From an uncultured Oscillospiraceae bacterium (GTDB taxonomy: Bacteria; Bacillota; Clostridia; Oscillospirales; Oscillospiraceae): 21,125 bases of DNA. Location of the stretch: assembly GCA_910587255.1 (NCBI GenBank), contig CAJUKT010000043.1, forward strand, positions 1 to 21,125. Reading direction: 5' to 3'. Below, piece after piece: positions 8,622-17,200 of this stretch (within the stretch, counting starts at the first letter, position 1; every line of letters starts with the position of its first letter). The notes beneath the pieces are model-generated. The model was not told where the DNA came from and ran no database searches. It saw only the letters and a program-made list of their open reading frames with translations. Position numbers and translations under genes: made by a program.

Positions 8622-8821
8622 GTTATCCTGACGTGCCCATTTGGGAGAAGTACACCCTGACCATTGAGGAAGCAGCCAAGTATTTCCGTATCGGGGAAAA
8701 GAAGCTGCGGAAACTGGCGGAGGAAAACCCGGACGCCAACTGGCTGATAATGAACGGCAACCGCATACAGATCAAGCGCAGGCAGTTTGAAAAGGTCATT
8801 GATTCCCTGGATGTGATCTAA
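8618..8821 (+). CDS. xis: Excisionase, Tn916 Xis family
   Basis: This 67-residue basic protein closely follows the Tn916 Xis pattern throughout: PIWEKYTLTIEEAAKYFRIGEKKLRKLAEENP, then ANWLIMNGNRIQIKRRQFEKVID. It is a winged-helix DNA-bending directionality factor that helps the integrase excise the element. It starts inside the end of the PemK-like gene (ATGA, four-base overlap). AAAGGAGGGG at 8601-8610 supplies the ribosome binding site. The integrase gene follows 88 bp downstream with a separate promoter, as in Tn916-like elements where xis precedes int. Confidence 0.93.
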   Translation: MSYPDVPIWEKYTLTIEEAAKYFRIGEKKLRKLAEENPDANWLIMNGNRIQIKRRQFEKVIDSLDVI

Positions 8822-8851
8822 TCGCAGATTTGCATGGAGCCGGAAATATGA

Positions 8852-8857
8852 TAGAAT
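8852..8857 (+). promoter_or_regulatory. Probable integrase promoter (extended -10)
   Basis: TGaTAGAAT has a -10 hexamer matching five of six consensus bases plus the TG of an extended -10. A weak -35, TTGCAT, lies at 8830-8835 with a 16-bp spacer. It sits between xis and int, about 50 bp before the int start, so int could be expressed apart from xis. Confidence 0.5.
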
Positions 8858-8909
8858 ATAGTCAAGTCGTATCAAGGCTCGTTCCAGTTTTGGAAAGGAG
8901 TTTTTACTA

Positions 8910-10097
8910 ATGGCGGAGAAACGACGTGACAGCAAAGGCCGCATTTTAAGAACTGGAGAGAGCCAGCGAAAAGACGGGAGATACGCATATAAGTACACGG
9001 ACAGCACCGGCAAGCCCCAATTCGTCTATGCCTGGAAGCTGGTAGCCACGGACAAGACCCCGGCTGGCAAGCGGGACGACATTTCTCTGCGGGAGAAGGA
9101 AAAGGAGATCAACCGGGATATTGCGGACGGCATCGACACCGTGGGCAAAAAAATGACCGTCTGCCAGCTCTACGCCAAGCAGAACAGTCAGCGGGCGGAT
9201 GTGAAGCGGGGCACCAAGAAGCAGCGGGAGTACCTGATGGGCCTTTTGCGGGATGACCCTCTCGGCGGGAAAAGCATCGACGCGGTAAAGCCCTCCGACG
9301 CCAAGGAGTGGGCCATCCGCATGAGGGAAAAGGGCTTTAGCTTCCAGTCTATCAGCAACTACAAGCGTTCCCTCCGGGCCGCGTTCTTTATCGCCATCGA
9401 GGACGATTGTATTCGCAAGAACCCGTTCAGCTTTGCCCTGAACAAAGTTCTGGACGACGACAGGGGCGAGAAAACCGTGCTGACGCCGGAACAGGAGGTA
9501 AGCCTGATCGACTTCGCGCAGAATGACCCGGTATATCAGAAGTACGCCGACGAGCTTATCATCCTGCTGGGAACCGGGCTTCGCATTTCCGAGTTCTGCG
9601 GGCTGACCACGAACCTTGACTTTAAGAACCGGCTGATCCGTGTAGACCATCAGCTCATGCGGGACAAGGAGAACGGCTACTACATCGAAACGCCAAAGAC
9701 CAAGAACGGCTATCGGGAAATCCCCATGAGTGAGCCGGTTTATCAGGCGTTGAAGCGGGTGGTGAAAAACCGGGGGAAGAAAGCCACCATCACGGTGGAC
9801 GGCTATACCAACTTCTTGTTTCTCACTTGTGACGGGATGCCGAAAGTGGGCCTCAATTATAACAGTATGCTCAAAAACCTTGTGAAGAAGTACAACAAGC
9901 AGCACAAGGAGCAGTTGCCCAACATCACCCCCCACTCCCTCCGGCACACGTTCTGTACCCGTATGGCAAACGCCGGTATGAATCCCAAGGCGTTGCAGTA
10001 CATCATGGGCCACGCCAACATCACTATGACGCTGGACTATTACACCCATGTTGACGCCTGTTCCGTAAAGGCAGAGATGGAGCGGCTGGCTGCGTAG
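8910..10097 (+). CDS. int: Tyrosine integrase, Tn916/Tn1549 family
   Basis: This 395-residue protein is close to the length of Tn916 Int (405). Its N-terminus (EKRRDSKGRILRTGESQRKDGRYAYKY) is the arm-binding domain of that family. The core-binding domain (about 80-175) contains QLYAKQNSQR and NYKRSLRAAFFIAIEDD. The catalytic domain carries R225 (TGLRISE), lysines 263/265 (TPKTK), H342 and R345 (HSLRHTF), H368 (GHANI) and the nucleophile Tyr, probably Y378 (DYYTH). All catalytic residues are present, so it is probably active. AAAGGAG at 8894-8900 precedes ATG 8910. It integrates and excises the element by strand exchange at its ends. Being last in the gene order, it places the element's end shortly downstream. 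Confidence 0.96.
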   Translation: MAEKRRDSKGRILRTGESQRKDGRYAYKYTDSTGKPQFVYAWKLVATDKTPAGKRDDISLREKEKEINRDIADGIDTVGKKMTVCQLYAKQNSQRADVKRGTKKQREYLMGLLRDDPLGGKSIDAVKPSDAKEWAIRMREKGFSFQSISNYKRSLRAAFFIAIEDDCIRKNPFSFALNKVLDDDRGEKTVLTPEQEVSLIDFAQNDPVYQKYADELIILLGTGLRISEFCGLTTNLDFKNRLIRVDHQLMRDKENGYYIETPKTKNGYREIPMSEPVYQALKRVVKNRGKKATITVDGYTNFLFLTCDGMPKVGLNYNSMLKNLVKKYNKQHKEQLPNITPHSLRHTFCTRMANAGMNPKALQYIMGHANITMTLDYYTHVDACSVKAEMERLAA

Positions 10098-10099
10098 TA

Positions 10100-10138
10100 A
10101 AGTAGTAAAACAGGAGCGGCAGGCCGCTTTTACTACTT
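10100..10138. terminator. Symmetrical hairpin terminator after int
   Basis: An outer 11-bp arm pair (10100-10110 with 10128-10138, AAGTAGTAAAA and its complement) encloses an inner AGCGG/CCGCT stem. It starts three bases after the int stop. The A/T-rich outer arm could supply a U-tract in either direction, so a bidirectional terminator is likely. Confidence 0.6.
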
Positions 10139-10203
10139 CCGTACTACGTTTCAGCGCAAAGTCACGCCGGGATATGCCGAGATATGCGAATAACTCTCCC
10201 AAA

Positions 10204-10253
10204 CGGCAAATGGCGGAAACGCTTGAAAATCAAGGCTTTGCCGCCATTTGCCG
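10204..10253. repeat. 13-bp perfect inverted repeat near the element end
   Basis: CGGCAAATGGCGG at 10204-10216 is exactly complementary to 10241-10253. A small inner CTTGA/TCAAG hairpin fits between. In Tn916 the element end lies roughly 150-200 bp beyond int, so this repeat may be near the attachment end or bind Int or host factors. It could also be a second terminator. No attachment core can be named from this window alone. Confidence 0.45.
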
Positions 10254-10272
10254 AGTTACATAAGGTTAGGGC

Positions 10273-10440
10273 TGGAAATTGCAAAATGTTTCTGATACGA
10301 TTTGGCTTAACGATTCCTATAGACCAATAAAATATGCAATTGCTACATACAACGATATGGGATTAATAACAAGAATTGATTCTTATGATGAGCATGATCT
10401 GCTAATAGGCTACGTTATAGTCGAGTATGCCCAGAATTAA
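10273..10440 (+). pseudogene. C-terminal remnant of an unrecognised gene
   Basis: A frame of 55 codons ends at TAA 10438-10440. It has no start and is preceded by an in-frame TAG at 10267-10269, with no ribosome binding site. The translated text (WLNDSYRPIKYAIATYNDMG and on to VIVEYAQN) has plausible protein composition, and base composition drops sharply in GC compared with the integrase region. I read it as the 3' end of a gene cut by insertion of the element, or a decayed gene. The protein family is not recognised. Confidence 0.4.
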
Positions 10441-10489
10441 GCTCTGCCACCACCCATTTCAACAGTTGACAAAAAGAAAGGGACTATAC

Positions 10490-11608
10490 ATGAAAAAATT
10501 CACCGCATTATTTACTGCTTTGGCCTTGCTGCTGGGGCTCTGCGCCTGCTCAAAAAAGGTAGAAGAACCTACCTGGCAAGAACAGTTCGACCTGGGCGTC
10601 CGATACTTATCCGAGGGCAACTACGAAGAAGCTATCCTCACCTTCACCGCCGCCATTGAGATCGACCCCATGCAGGCGGAGACCTATGAGAAGCTGGCGG
10701 ATGCCTACTTAGCCGTGGGTGATTTGGATTCTGCACTGCAAACATTGCGGGACGGATACGCCGCCACAGGAAACGCACGGCTCAAAGCGCGGATTGACGA
10801 GTTGACGGAGCCGGAGTCCACGCCAACTCCTACTCCAGAGCCGACCCCGGAGCCAACACCGGAACCCACTTTGGAAGAAACGCCTGAGCCCACACCGACC
10901 CCGGTGCCCGTGTCTACAGAAACCCCTACGCCCACTCCAGCACCTATGCCGGAACCAAGTGAATCGTTTGAGTTGGCTCCACTAATAAGTAATTTGAAAC
11001 TTGAGGAAGTGAAATTTTTAGGGCACACTATTCAAAACTTAGACATTTGGACAATAAAGTCCTTAATGGAAGGGGAAGGAATTGAGGTTACTGAACAAGA
11101 TAGTGAGGCCCTTGGACTTGATGGTGAGGCGAATTGGTGGATTGGCAATTTGCCACTTGGAATCTCAGCTATGCAATACAAAGATGAAGATTATGTTACC
11201 TTATGGGGGTACAGCAGCGGATACGACAGACAACCAGCAATTGGTGTGCGGGACATTCATATGAACGACACCATGGAATCTGTTTTAACACAGCTGGGTG
11301 TTTCCAACGCTTCGGAGGCCATGGCATATATTGAGGAAATTGCTGTGGGATCATATGAAGAGTATTCAGACATAGATGCGAAAATCAGAAAAGTATTCGA
11401 ACGAGGTTCCTTTAGCTTAAATGGTACAGGTGCAACGATTCTAAATGACGGTTCTCATCGTCTGTCTGAAATGCGCGTGAGTTTATGTGTTCATTATGCC
11501 GACTCTCAGGATAACAAATGGTATGTAATGCGTTTGGAATTTGAACGTGAATCAGAGGATCGATTTGTTGGACGCTTGAAAAGATACGACATGGATGTTT
11601 ACACGTGA
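10490..11608 (+). CDS. Lipoprotein with TPR repeats and a Pro/Thr/Glu linker
   Basis: This 372-residue protein starts at ATG 10490 (MKKFTALF) with AAAGGG at 10477-10482. An ATG 63 bases upstream in frame lacks a ribosome binding site and would hide the signal peptide. Residues 1-20 are a lipoprotein signal with lipobox L-C-A-C, so the mature protein is probably anchored by the second cysteine to the outer membrane face. Two TPR-like motifs follow (FDLGVRYLSEGNYEEAILTF, AETYEKLADAYLAVGDLDSA), then a linker of about 45 residues of TPxPEPTP units, then an unrecognised C-terminal domain of about 210 residues. Similar TPR plus PEPTP lipoproteins are common in gut Clostridia. GC content falls after about 10975, so the C-terminal domain has different base composition from the TPR part. 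The function is unknown; it is probably an envelope-bound scaffold. Confidence 0.85.
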   Translation: MKKFTALFTALALLLGLCACSKKVEEPTWQEQFDLGVRYLSEGNYEEAILTFTAAIEIDPMQAETYEKLADAYLAVGDLDSALQTLRDGYAATGNARLKARIDELTEPESTPTPTPEPTPEPTPEPTLEETPEPTPTPVPVSTETPTPTPAPMPEPSESFELAPLISNLKLEEVKFLGHTIQNLDIWTIKSLMEGEGIEVTEQDSEALGLDGEANWWIGNLPLGISAMQYKDEDYVTLWGYSSGYDRQPAIGVRDIHMNDTMESVLTQLGVSNASEAMAYIEEIAVGSYEEYSDIDAKIRKVFERGSFSLNGTGATILNDGSHRLSEMRVSLCVHYADSQDNKWYVMRLEFERESEDRFVGRLKRYDMDVYT

Positions 11609-11662
11609 TATGATCAAACCGACGCAAGATTTGCGAGCAAGAATAATCAAGGAGAAATTATC

Positions 11663-12151
11663 ATGACCACTGGACAACTTATATTCTACAGCGGTGTGGC
11701 CCTGCTGGGGCTGACCGTTATCTTAGCAATTATCTTTATCATCAAAAAGCCGAAATATATTCCCGAGTCGGCGGTATATGACAGTATGGCTTCCGGCAAG
11801 ACCCAAAGGCTTCGCAACGGATATCCTACGGATCACCTTACAGTTCGTCGGAAATCCGTAAAACAGCCTTCTCCAGAGACAGCTGTGCTTTCTGAAAAAA
11901 AGGAACCAATTATGGACATAACGGAAAAACTGTTTGTTACTACTGCAAAATTGCCGGACACCACAGCCCTTGATACGCAGGAGACAGAGAAACTGACGGA
12001 GCAATTACATCATCCGAGTGAGGATGCCACTGTATTGCTGCAAGAACAGTCAAGATCCCAGACAACTGGGACTGCTCGGTTAGACCCTGACAGCACGGAG
12101 CGCTTAGATGACTCGTTTCCCAGCGATAGCGGTACGGCAGCTTTTCCATGA
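11663..12151 (+). CDS. Single-pass membrane protein with Thr/Glu/Ser-rich tail
   Basis: This 162-residue protein starts at ATG 11663 with AAGGAGA at 11649-11655. Residues 4-28 (GQLIFYSGVALLGLTVILAIIFIIKK) form one transmembrane helix followed by lysines, so the tail is probably cytoplasmic. The remaining roughly 130 residues are polar, rich in Thr, Glu, Ser and Asp with repeated TE-x-L and T-A motifs, and probably disordered. The MTTGQLIFYSG-type N-terminus recurs in small clostridial membrane proteins of unknown function. The final four bases overlap the next reading frame (ATGA). The domain family is not recognised. Confidence 0.65.
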   Translation: MTTGQLIFYSGVALLGLTVILAIIFIIKKPKYIPESAVYDSMASGKTQRLRNGYPTDHLTVRRKSVKQPSPETAVLSEKKEPIMDITEKLFVTTAKLPDTTALDTQETEKLTEQLHHPSEDATVLLQEQSRSQTTGTARLDPDSTERLDDSFPSDSGTAAFP

Positions 12152-12525
12152 GCGGCCTGGGCCGGGACGAGCGGGACGTGGCGCTGCTGGCCGCCTCCAA
12201 GGGCGGTTCTTCCACCCGGCAGATCCGGCTTACCGATTACATCGGCAACGGGAAACTGGCCAGCACCCCTTATCTGGTGAAGGTTGATGAGAACAGGTTT
12301 CTGATGTTGTGGGAAGAGTTTGACTACCAGGGCGATTCCACCGCCGCCATTGATCGAGGTGTCTGCTATGTAGAGATGGACGCCTCCGGCGAGGTCTTGG
12401 GCAAAACCCAATCCTTGCCCAGTGCCAGCCTATCCAATGACTGCCGGCCGATCCTGATAGACGGCGGGGTCACCTGGTACATCAATACCATGGTGGGTCG
12501 GATGTTCTATCAGATTTCCGTGTAA
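12148..12525 (+). CDS. C-terminal fragment of a beta-propeller-like protein
   Basis: This 125-residue frame begins inside the stop of the preceding gene (ATGA) without its own ribosome binding site. Features such as LGRDERDVALLAAS, IRLTDYIGNG, STPYLVKVDENRFLMLWEEF, CYVEMDASGEVLG and SNDCRPILIDGGVTWY resemble the last blades of large clostridial Kelch/WD-like secreted proteins. Those proteins are several hundred residues long, so this is likely a 3' remnant joined by deletion, although translational coupling could still express it. GC content jumps at the junction, supporting a recombination breakpoint. The exact family and whether it is expressed are uncertain. Confidence 0.5.
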   Translation: MSGLGRDERDVALLAASKGGSSTRQIRLTDYIGNGKLASTPYLVKVDENRFLMLWEEFDYQGDSTAAIDRGVCYVEMDASGEVLGKTQSLPSASLSNDCRPILIDGGVTWYINTMVGRMFYQISV

Positions 12526-12535
12526 GCTAAAGCAT

Positions 12536-12556
12536 CTCCCGGCTAAACGCCGGGAG
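12536..12556 (+). terminator. Hairpin after the beta-propeller fragment
   Basis: A perfect 8-bp stem CTCCCGGC/GCCGGGAG with loop TAAAC lies eleven bases after the stop. No T-tract follows, so termination would be weak. Confidence 0.45.
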
Positions 12557-12560
12557 CAAG

Positions 12561-12817
12561 GCTCTCCTTAAAGAATGTGAGGATTTCTACATGATTCTTT
12601 ATCAGGGTTTTCAACGGACGGTTATGGTGGGGTGTATTTGCATGGCTCAAACCCTTTTGGACATAACGGATATTCCATCGGTTCCTGGAGATATTGCTGT
12701 ATTCATTGGGAAATCTCAGTCTGTGATATAGCGGAACGGGCTGGGACGATCTCAAATGAAGTATTGAGCCGTTTGGGTGGGCGACAGAAAGGGAACCGAT
12801 ATGAAATGTGGCATTGA
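12561..12817 (+). pseudogene. Frameshifted C-terminal remnant of a VanT/alanine-racemase-type enzyme
   Basis: The first frame, about 12561-12728, reads RTVMVGCICMAQTLLDITDIPSV then PGDIAVFIGKSQ. This matches the ICMDQ-x-x-x-D-x-TDIP segment of PLP-dependent alanine/serine racemases. The match continues in another frame from 12713 to 12817 as ISVCDIAERAGTISNEVLSRLGGR, the end of the racemase domain in VanT-like proteins. A small deletion near 12711-12716 therefore broke the gene, and the N-terminal part is absent. The usual Asp of ICMDQ is Ala here. The AGTISNEVLSRLG ending is closer to membrane-bound VanT serine racemases of vanC/vanG-type clusters than to ordinary Alr, from memory of those families. 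The fragment is not functional. Confidence 0.6.
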
Positions 12818-12854
12818 GGATGCATTTTCAGCACCCCACCCCAAAATCCACAGG

Positions 12855-12901
12855 GGAACTATATCAACAAAACGCATCCAACAAGTTAAAGACGCATTCC
12901 G
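12855..12901 (+). repeat. Copy A of a 47-bp direct repeat
   Basis: This is nearly identical to 20453-20498: the first 30 bases differ at one position and the rest is partly conserved, including the final TTCCG. This copy lies 65 bp before the DUF6809-like gene start. In the frame beginning GAACTATAT, four of six differences between copies are silent (peptide ELYQQ[N/D]ASNKLKT), hinting at an old coding end. It may instead be a shared leader or a boundary repeat of the mobilizable module. Confidence 0.7.
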
Positions 12902-12965
12902 AAAAGTTTCAGTAGCTTTTCCCGCTGGCCTGTGGTATATGTTTGTACCACGAGGAGGCGATGGC

Positions 12966-13298
12966 ATGAACAAGACCCTGACAACCCTGTACGACAGCTT
13001 CTATACACCGCCCCAGTCGGCGGACACCCGCACGGAGATCGAAGCCATCCATAGACAGCTCATCCTAAAGCTGGAAAAGCCGGAACGGCGGCTGGTACTC
13101 CGACTGATCGACGCCAAAGATTGTCTGGCAGAGGAAAAATCCATAGACAGCTTTATCTGCAGTTTCCGGCTGGCCTGGCGGCTGGCAAACGAACTGAACA
13201 GCTACTCGGGAAACGGGCGTCCCACCCGATCGGGCCAGGCCGGGCAGGACGCCCGTTTTGCGCTGCAGGAGCGATGGAAACTCCCGGACGAGGGTTAA
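12966..13298 (+). CDS. DUF6809-like small protein
   Basis: This 110-residue protein starts at ATG 12966 with GAGGAGG at 12952-12958. A longer in-frame start at 12777 is rejected because the extension crosses the racemase remnant and has no ribosome binding site. MNKTLTTLYDSFYTPPQ, EIEAIHRQLILKLEKPERRLVLRLIDA and FICSFRLAWRLANEL match the layout of DUF6809 proteins, small helical proteins of clostridial mobile elements with no known function. The C-terminal tail is Gly/Arg-rich. It converges on the polymerase operon encoded on the other strand. A TGTGGTA/TACCACG inverted repeat lies just before its ribosome binding site at 12931-12952. Confidence 0.7.
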   Translation: MNKTLTTLYDSFYTPPQSADTRTEIEAIHRQLILKLEKPERRLVLRLIDAKDCLAEEKSIDSFICSFRLAWRLANELNSYSGNGRPTRSGQAGQDARFALQERWKLPDEG

Positions 13299-13357
13299 CA
13301 CCTCCCCGGCCCTGGCCGCCCCGTGTTGGCCACCGTGTGCCCACTGTGGCCCCCTGT

Positions 13358-13401
13358 TGAAAACGCGAAGGACTGAACTGGCAACAGCTCAGCCCTTCGC
13401 G
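13358..13401 (-). terminator. Terminator of the polymerase operon
   Basis: On the minus strand a 13-bp stem with one mismatch (13401-13389 with 13376-13364) has a 12-nt loop and is followed by TTTTCA. It begins five bases after the stop codon of the 287-residue protein, a good intrinsic terminator ending the two-gene operon. Confidence 0.75.
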
Positions 13402-13405
13402 CTGT

Positions 13406-14269
13406 CTATGGCAGGAACTCCGGCAGTACCCGGTATCGGCTAACACCGAAACTATTGCTCCGTTGAATGATCCCCTCCGGGATCTGGCTGAGATACTTCC
13501 GCCCGAAGTTGGTGTCCCCGAACCAGCAGTCGAAGTTTGCCACCGGCAGAACCACCCAATCACTGTCCTCGGGCCGGTTGGCGATATAGTAGGCGATGAG
13601 GGTATGGATCACTTCAGCGGGCAACTTCTCCGGCCGTACAGCCTCGATCTTCGCCCGAAGCGCCTCGGGCAGCTCCACCTCATCTCGTCGCAGTGGGCCC
13701 AGCTCCAACGCATCGGCAAGCACATCGTCAAAGCGGATGATCCACGCGGCGTCCGCGTTGGAGGAAAACAGCGGCATCTGAAACTGCCGCACCTTTTTGC
13801 GCCACTCCGCATCAAACTTCTTGTCCAGCTCTCCGGCGGTCTCGAAATACGCTTTCCGCACTACCTTGGGGGTGTCCCGCGCAAAAGCCATGGCGGCGTG
13901 GAAATGCTGGCAGAACCAGCCCCGGCCATTCTCGTCCACCAGTGCAGGGAACTCTGGGTGGAGTGATCCGAAGTCCGTCCGATACTGCCACTCGGGCTTT
14001 GCGCCCGCCCACTCCGGCACACTGCACCAGGCGCACAGTCCCCGGCGGGCGTAGTCTGTCCGCTCTCTGGGCTGGTCGTCCAGCACTGCACCATCCGGAC
14101 TGTGGAACAGGAAGCCCCGTGCCAGAATGGTCAAAATCCGGGACAGCCCGCCGAAGTCCCGCAGGGCCTCGAAGGTAAACCGTCCCAGCCAAGAGGTGTC
14201 CTTCTTCCCGTCAGCCTTGTAGGTCACCGGCCCGGTATAATCCAAAAACTCCTGCCACTCATTCAGCAT
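13406..14269 (-). CDS. Unrecognised partner protein coupled to the RDR-like polymerase
   Basis: This 287-residue protein starts at ATG 14269, 11 bases inside the end of the polymerase gene. GGAGG six bases upstream of the ATG also lies inside that gene, so translation is coupled. Visible features: an N-terminal EWQEFLDYTGPVTYKADGKKD; C79-x2-C82 (LCAWC); C120-x-H122-x-H124 (FCQHFH), together a possible zinc site; helical middle segments; and a C-terminal PVANFDCWFGDTNFGRKYL. I do not recognise the family. The overlap suggests a subunit, loading factor or dedicated helper of the polymerase. Similar codon use across both genes suggests they travel together. The function should be left open. Confidence 0.85.
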   Translation of the reverse strand: MLNEWQEFLDYTGPVTYKADGKKDTSWLGRFTFEALRDFGGLSRILTILARGFLFHSPDGAVLDDQPRERTDYARRGLCAWCSVPEWAGAKPEWQYRTDFGSLHPEFPALVDENGRGWFCQHFHAAMAFARDTPKVVRKAYFETAGELDKKFDAEWRKKVRQFQMPLFSSNADAAWIIRFDDVLADALELGPLRRDEVELPEALRAKIEAVRPEKLPAEVIHTLIAYYIANRPEDSDWVVLPVANFDCWFGDTNFGRKYLSQIPEGIIQRSNSFGVSRYRVLPEFLP

Positions 14270-17200
14270 GGCGCACCTCCAGCACGTTGGGCAAAACGGC
14301 ATCCTCCAGCAACTCCCACAGCAGCCCCCGCTTACCCAGGGCCACCACGTACCGCACCGCAATCGCCGGCTTCATAATTTGCTCTATCAGCTCCCGGCAC
14401 TTGGCAGAGACGACATCCCGATAGGATTGGGAGGCCGTCTTTTTTTGATACGCCTCCATCATGGCAGTAAAAGCAGGGGAGTCTCCATCCCGGCTCAGCC
14501 GCTTGCGGTCTTGGGCGGTGTTCTCCTGGTCGATGTCCAACAGAATGTCCCACAGCACCCGATACCCACTGGATCGGAAATCCGTCAGCAGATCGAACAG
14601 TTCCTCAAATTCCGGCAGCCATTCCAACAGAAACCGCTCCCGCACGTCGGTGCCCAAGAACTGCCACCCTTCGCGGCACAAGGCGTCCAGCACCTCCGCC
14701 ACCCGCTCCGGCGGCAACTCGCCCAGTTGGGCATACAGCTCGTCCACGTCCCAGTCGTCTTCCTGTCCCCGGGAAAAGAGAATGCGTTCCACGTCATTCT
14801 TCCGGCCCTTGCTTTGGACAGGTACCCGGCAGGCCCGGATGCGGGATAGACACGCCTCGTAATCCTTGAGCAGGGCGGACACCATGCCAAAAATACCCTT
14901 GTCTAATTTGCTCTGCCAATCGGGCTGAACGGCAAAGGTGAACAGCTCCTCGTCCTGCGCCGGGATCGCTTTGAGCTTCGGCGTGTGCTTTTTCAGTTGG
15001 TGGGCCAGATAGGGCAGTCGTTCTACGTTGGAGTCCACCTGGCTCCAGTCCACCTTGTCAAAGAACGCCTTGAGCTTTGCGGCGTGGGTGGGTTCGTACC
15101 AGGCCCGCCGGGTGGAGGCGTGCTCCGCCAGATATTTGTACTGCAAAAAGGACGTCCGCTTCACCGTCCGCTGGGCCAGAAATCCCTCCAGGTCGGGCCG
15201 TACGCCGCTCTTGGCTGAGTCGATCTCCAGCCCGGTGAGGATGGCCAGCAGCTCCGTCTCCTCCCGGCACCGCTGACGCTCCTCATCGTCAGAGTTCTCG
15301 TTGTAGGCGATGATGCTACGATCCAGCGCGGCGTTGCAGATCTGCCCCACCCGGGAGGAAAAGGTGTCCCGCACCACCTCGAACCGGGCCTCCCAGTCGT
15401 GGGCGGAGCGGATCCGGGGCTCCGCCGCCGGGATCATCAGCAGGGGGATGTTCTCCCGGTTCTCCAGTGATTTGTATTTCTCAAACCGGTCGATGTCGTA
15501 GTTGCGCCGCACGCAGGCATTGATGATGGGATCGGCGATGGTTTTCACCATGTCGCCGTCGTAGTCCGCGCCGCCCAGGCGCTCCGCCGCCAGCATATTG
15601 GAGCTCACCATCACCACGTCAGTGAGCTGGTGGAAATAGTAATGGCGCATATTGTTTTTATCGTCATAGCAGGAAAGCTGGATCTCCTCATTACGGGCGA
15701 TGTGGGGATTGCGTAATAGAGTACACACTTCCTGTCGGGGATAGGCGGCACCGGGGGCGTAAAACGCGCCGTTAGGAAAGTGCTGTATATTTGTGAACGC
15801 CGAGGCGTAAAATGTCCGTTCCCGCTTCGTCCGCACCTGCCCGAAATCCAGCAAGCCCACAAGCAAATCCAACAGGTCGCCAGACAGATAGCGGTTGTCC
15901 CCGGCCACAATCAGCCGCCCCACGGCGTAATTTTTCACGATGTGCTCTGCCATGTCGTCCAGCGTCTGGGTGTACACTGGCTCGTCAATGAATCGCGGAT
16001 TCTTTTTCAAAACGGCGGCGAGGTAGTAGTCCCGTCCTTTTTCACGCTCCCAAAAGTGCCGCCCCTCCAACGCCCGCAAAAAGTAGTCCTGCCGGAACTG
16101 CACGTTGGCCCGGAAGTTGTAGTAGGCCAGCTCTGTCTGCTTGGTGAGCCAGTGGCGTTCGTCCTCCTCCGGGCTGTGATCCCAGCCGTCCGGCAGGTCG
16201 GCGGGCCGGAACTCGTCGGCGCGGACGGACACGGTGGTGAGAAACTGGTAGTTGAGTTCGGTGAACCGCTCCGGCTTCTCCTTGCTCACGTTGGTGATGT
16301 ACAGCGCGTGGCGGTATCGCCGGAAGGCGTCCCAGTAATCGTCCCAGGTCATGCCGCACTCCGTCATCCAGCCCAGGCCCTTGCACATGGAGCGGGTGAG
16401 AATGACGCCCACATCCTTCACTCGGTGTTCCACGCCCCAAAGGTCGGTGACGGTACGGGTGCCGCAGTCCGTCAGAAATGTGTGAAAGTCCACCTGGTGG
16501 AGCATCCCCTTGACGTAGGGCAGGCGGATCTGGAAGGAGGTGTGGACGTGCCCGCCGCACAGCGCCCGGTCGATCTGCGTGGCAAAGCGGGGCGAGATCA
16601 ACCCCTCGCCGTCAAAGCAGGTGATCTCTACATCTGTTTTTTTCTCCACCCGGTGATAGCTTCGCATAGTGTCCTCAGAACCGTCGTCCTCCACAGTGAT
16701 GACGGGGACAAGGTGCTCCGTGCGGGTCTGGTTCTCCACCACGATAACCCGGTGGGGGCGGTCGATGTCCACGCCGTCAATGCGCGTGCCGCTGGACAGC
16801 ATCAGGCCGTTGTAGGCGTACAGCTTGGAGAGTTGGCACTGGTCGATGTCCATGCCCAGCATGATGCGCCGGCGCACCGTGTCATAGAGATCTGCCTGGA
16901 TGAAGGACAGCCGCGCCTGACGACTCATGCTGCCGGAACGCTCGAAGGCCACGTACCGATGCGTGCCGGAGCCGAAGTCCAGTCCCACACCCTCGGGGCG
17001 GAACATGGCCCGGGCCTTCTCCTGGCGGACACGCTGCTTTTTGCTGGCGGCGCTGCGGTCAAAGACGCGGTCGAAGTCCATGTAGAAGATGGCGTCGGAC
17101 AGGTCGGGAATCAGTGTTCCGTCATTGGGTTCGGTGTAGCTGTCGCCCCGTAGGACGCACATAGCTTGGAAGAACAAAGCGTTGCTGTTCTGCTCATGTG

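Noticed and set aside
8946..10202. 418-codon minus-strand frame
   Set aside because: It is the antisense shadow of the Tn916-type integrase, which has complete family motifs.
12777..12965. N-terminal extension of the DUF6809-like gene
   Set aside because: It overlaps the racemase remnant and direct repeat A, lacks a ribosome binding site, and GAGGAGG is ideally placed for ATG 12966.
15780..17153. 457-codon plus-strand frame
   Set aside because: It lies antisense to the RDR-like polymerase, whose motifs, start signal and terminator are clear; the plus frame has no ribosome binding site or recognisable domain and reflects GC-rich codon bias.
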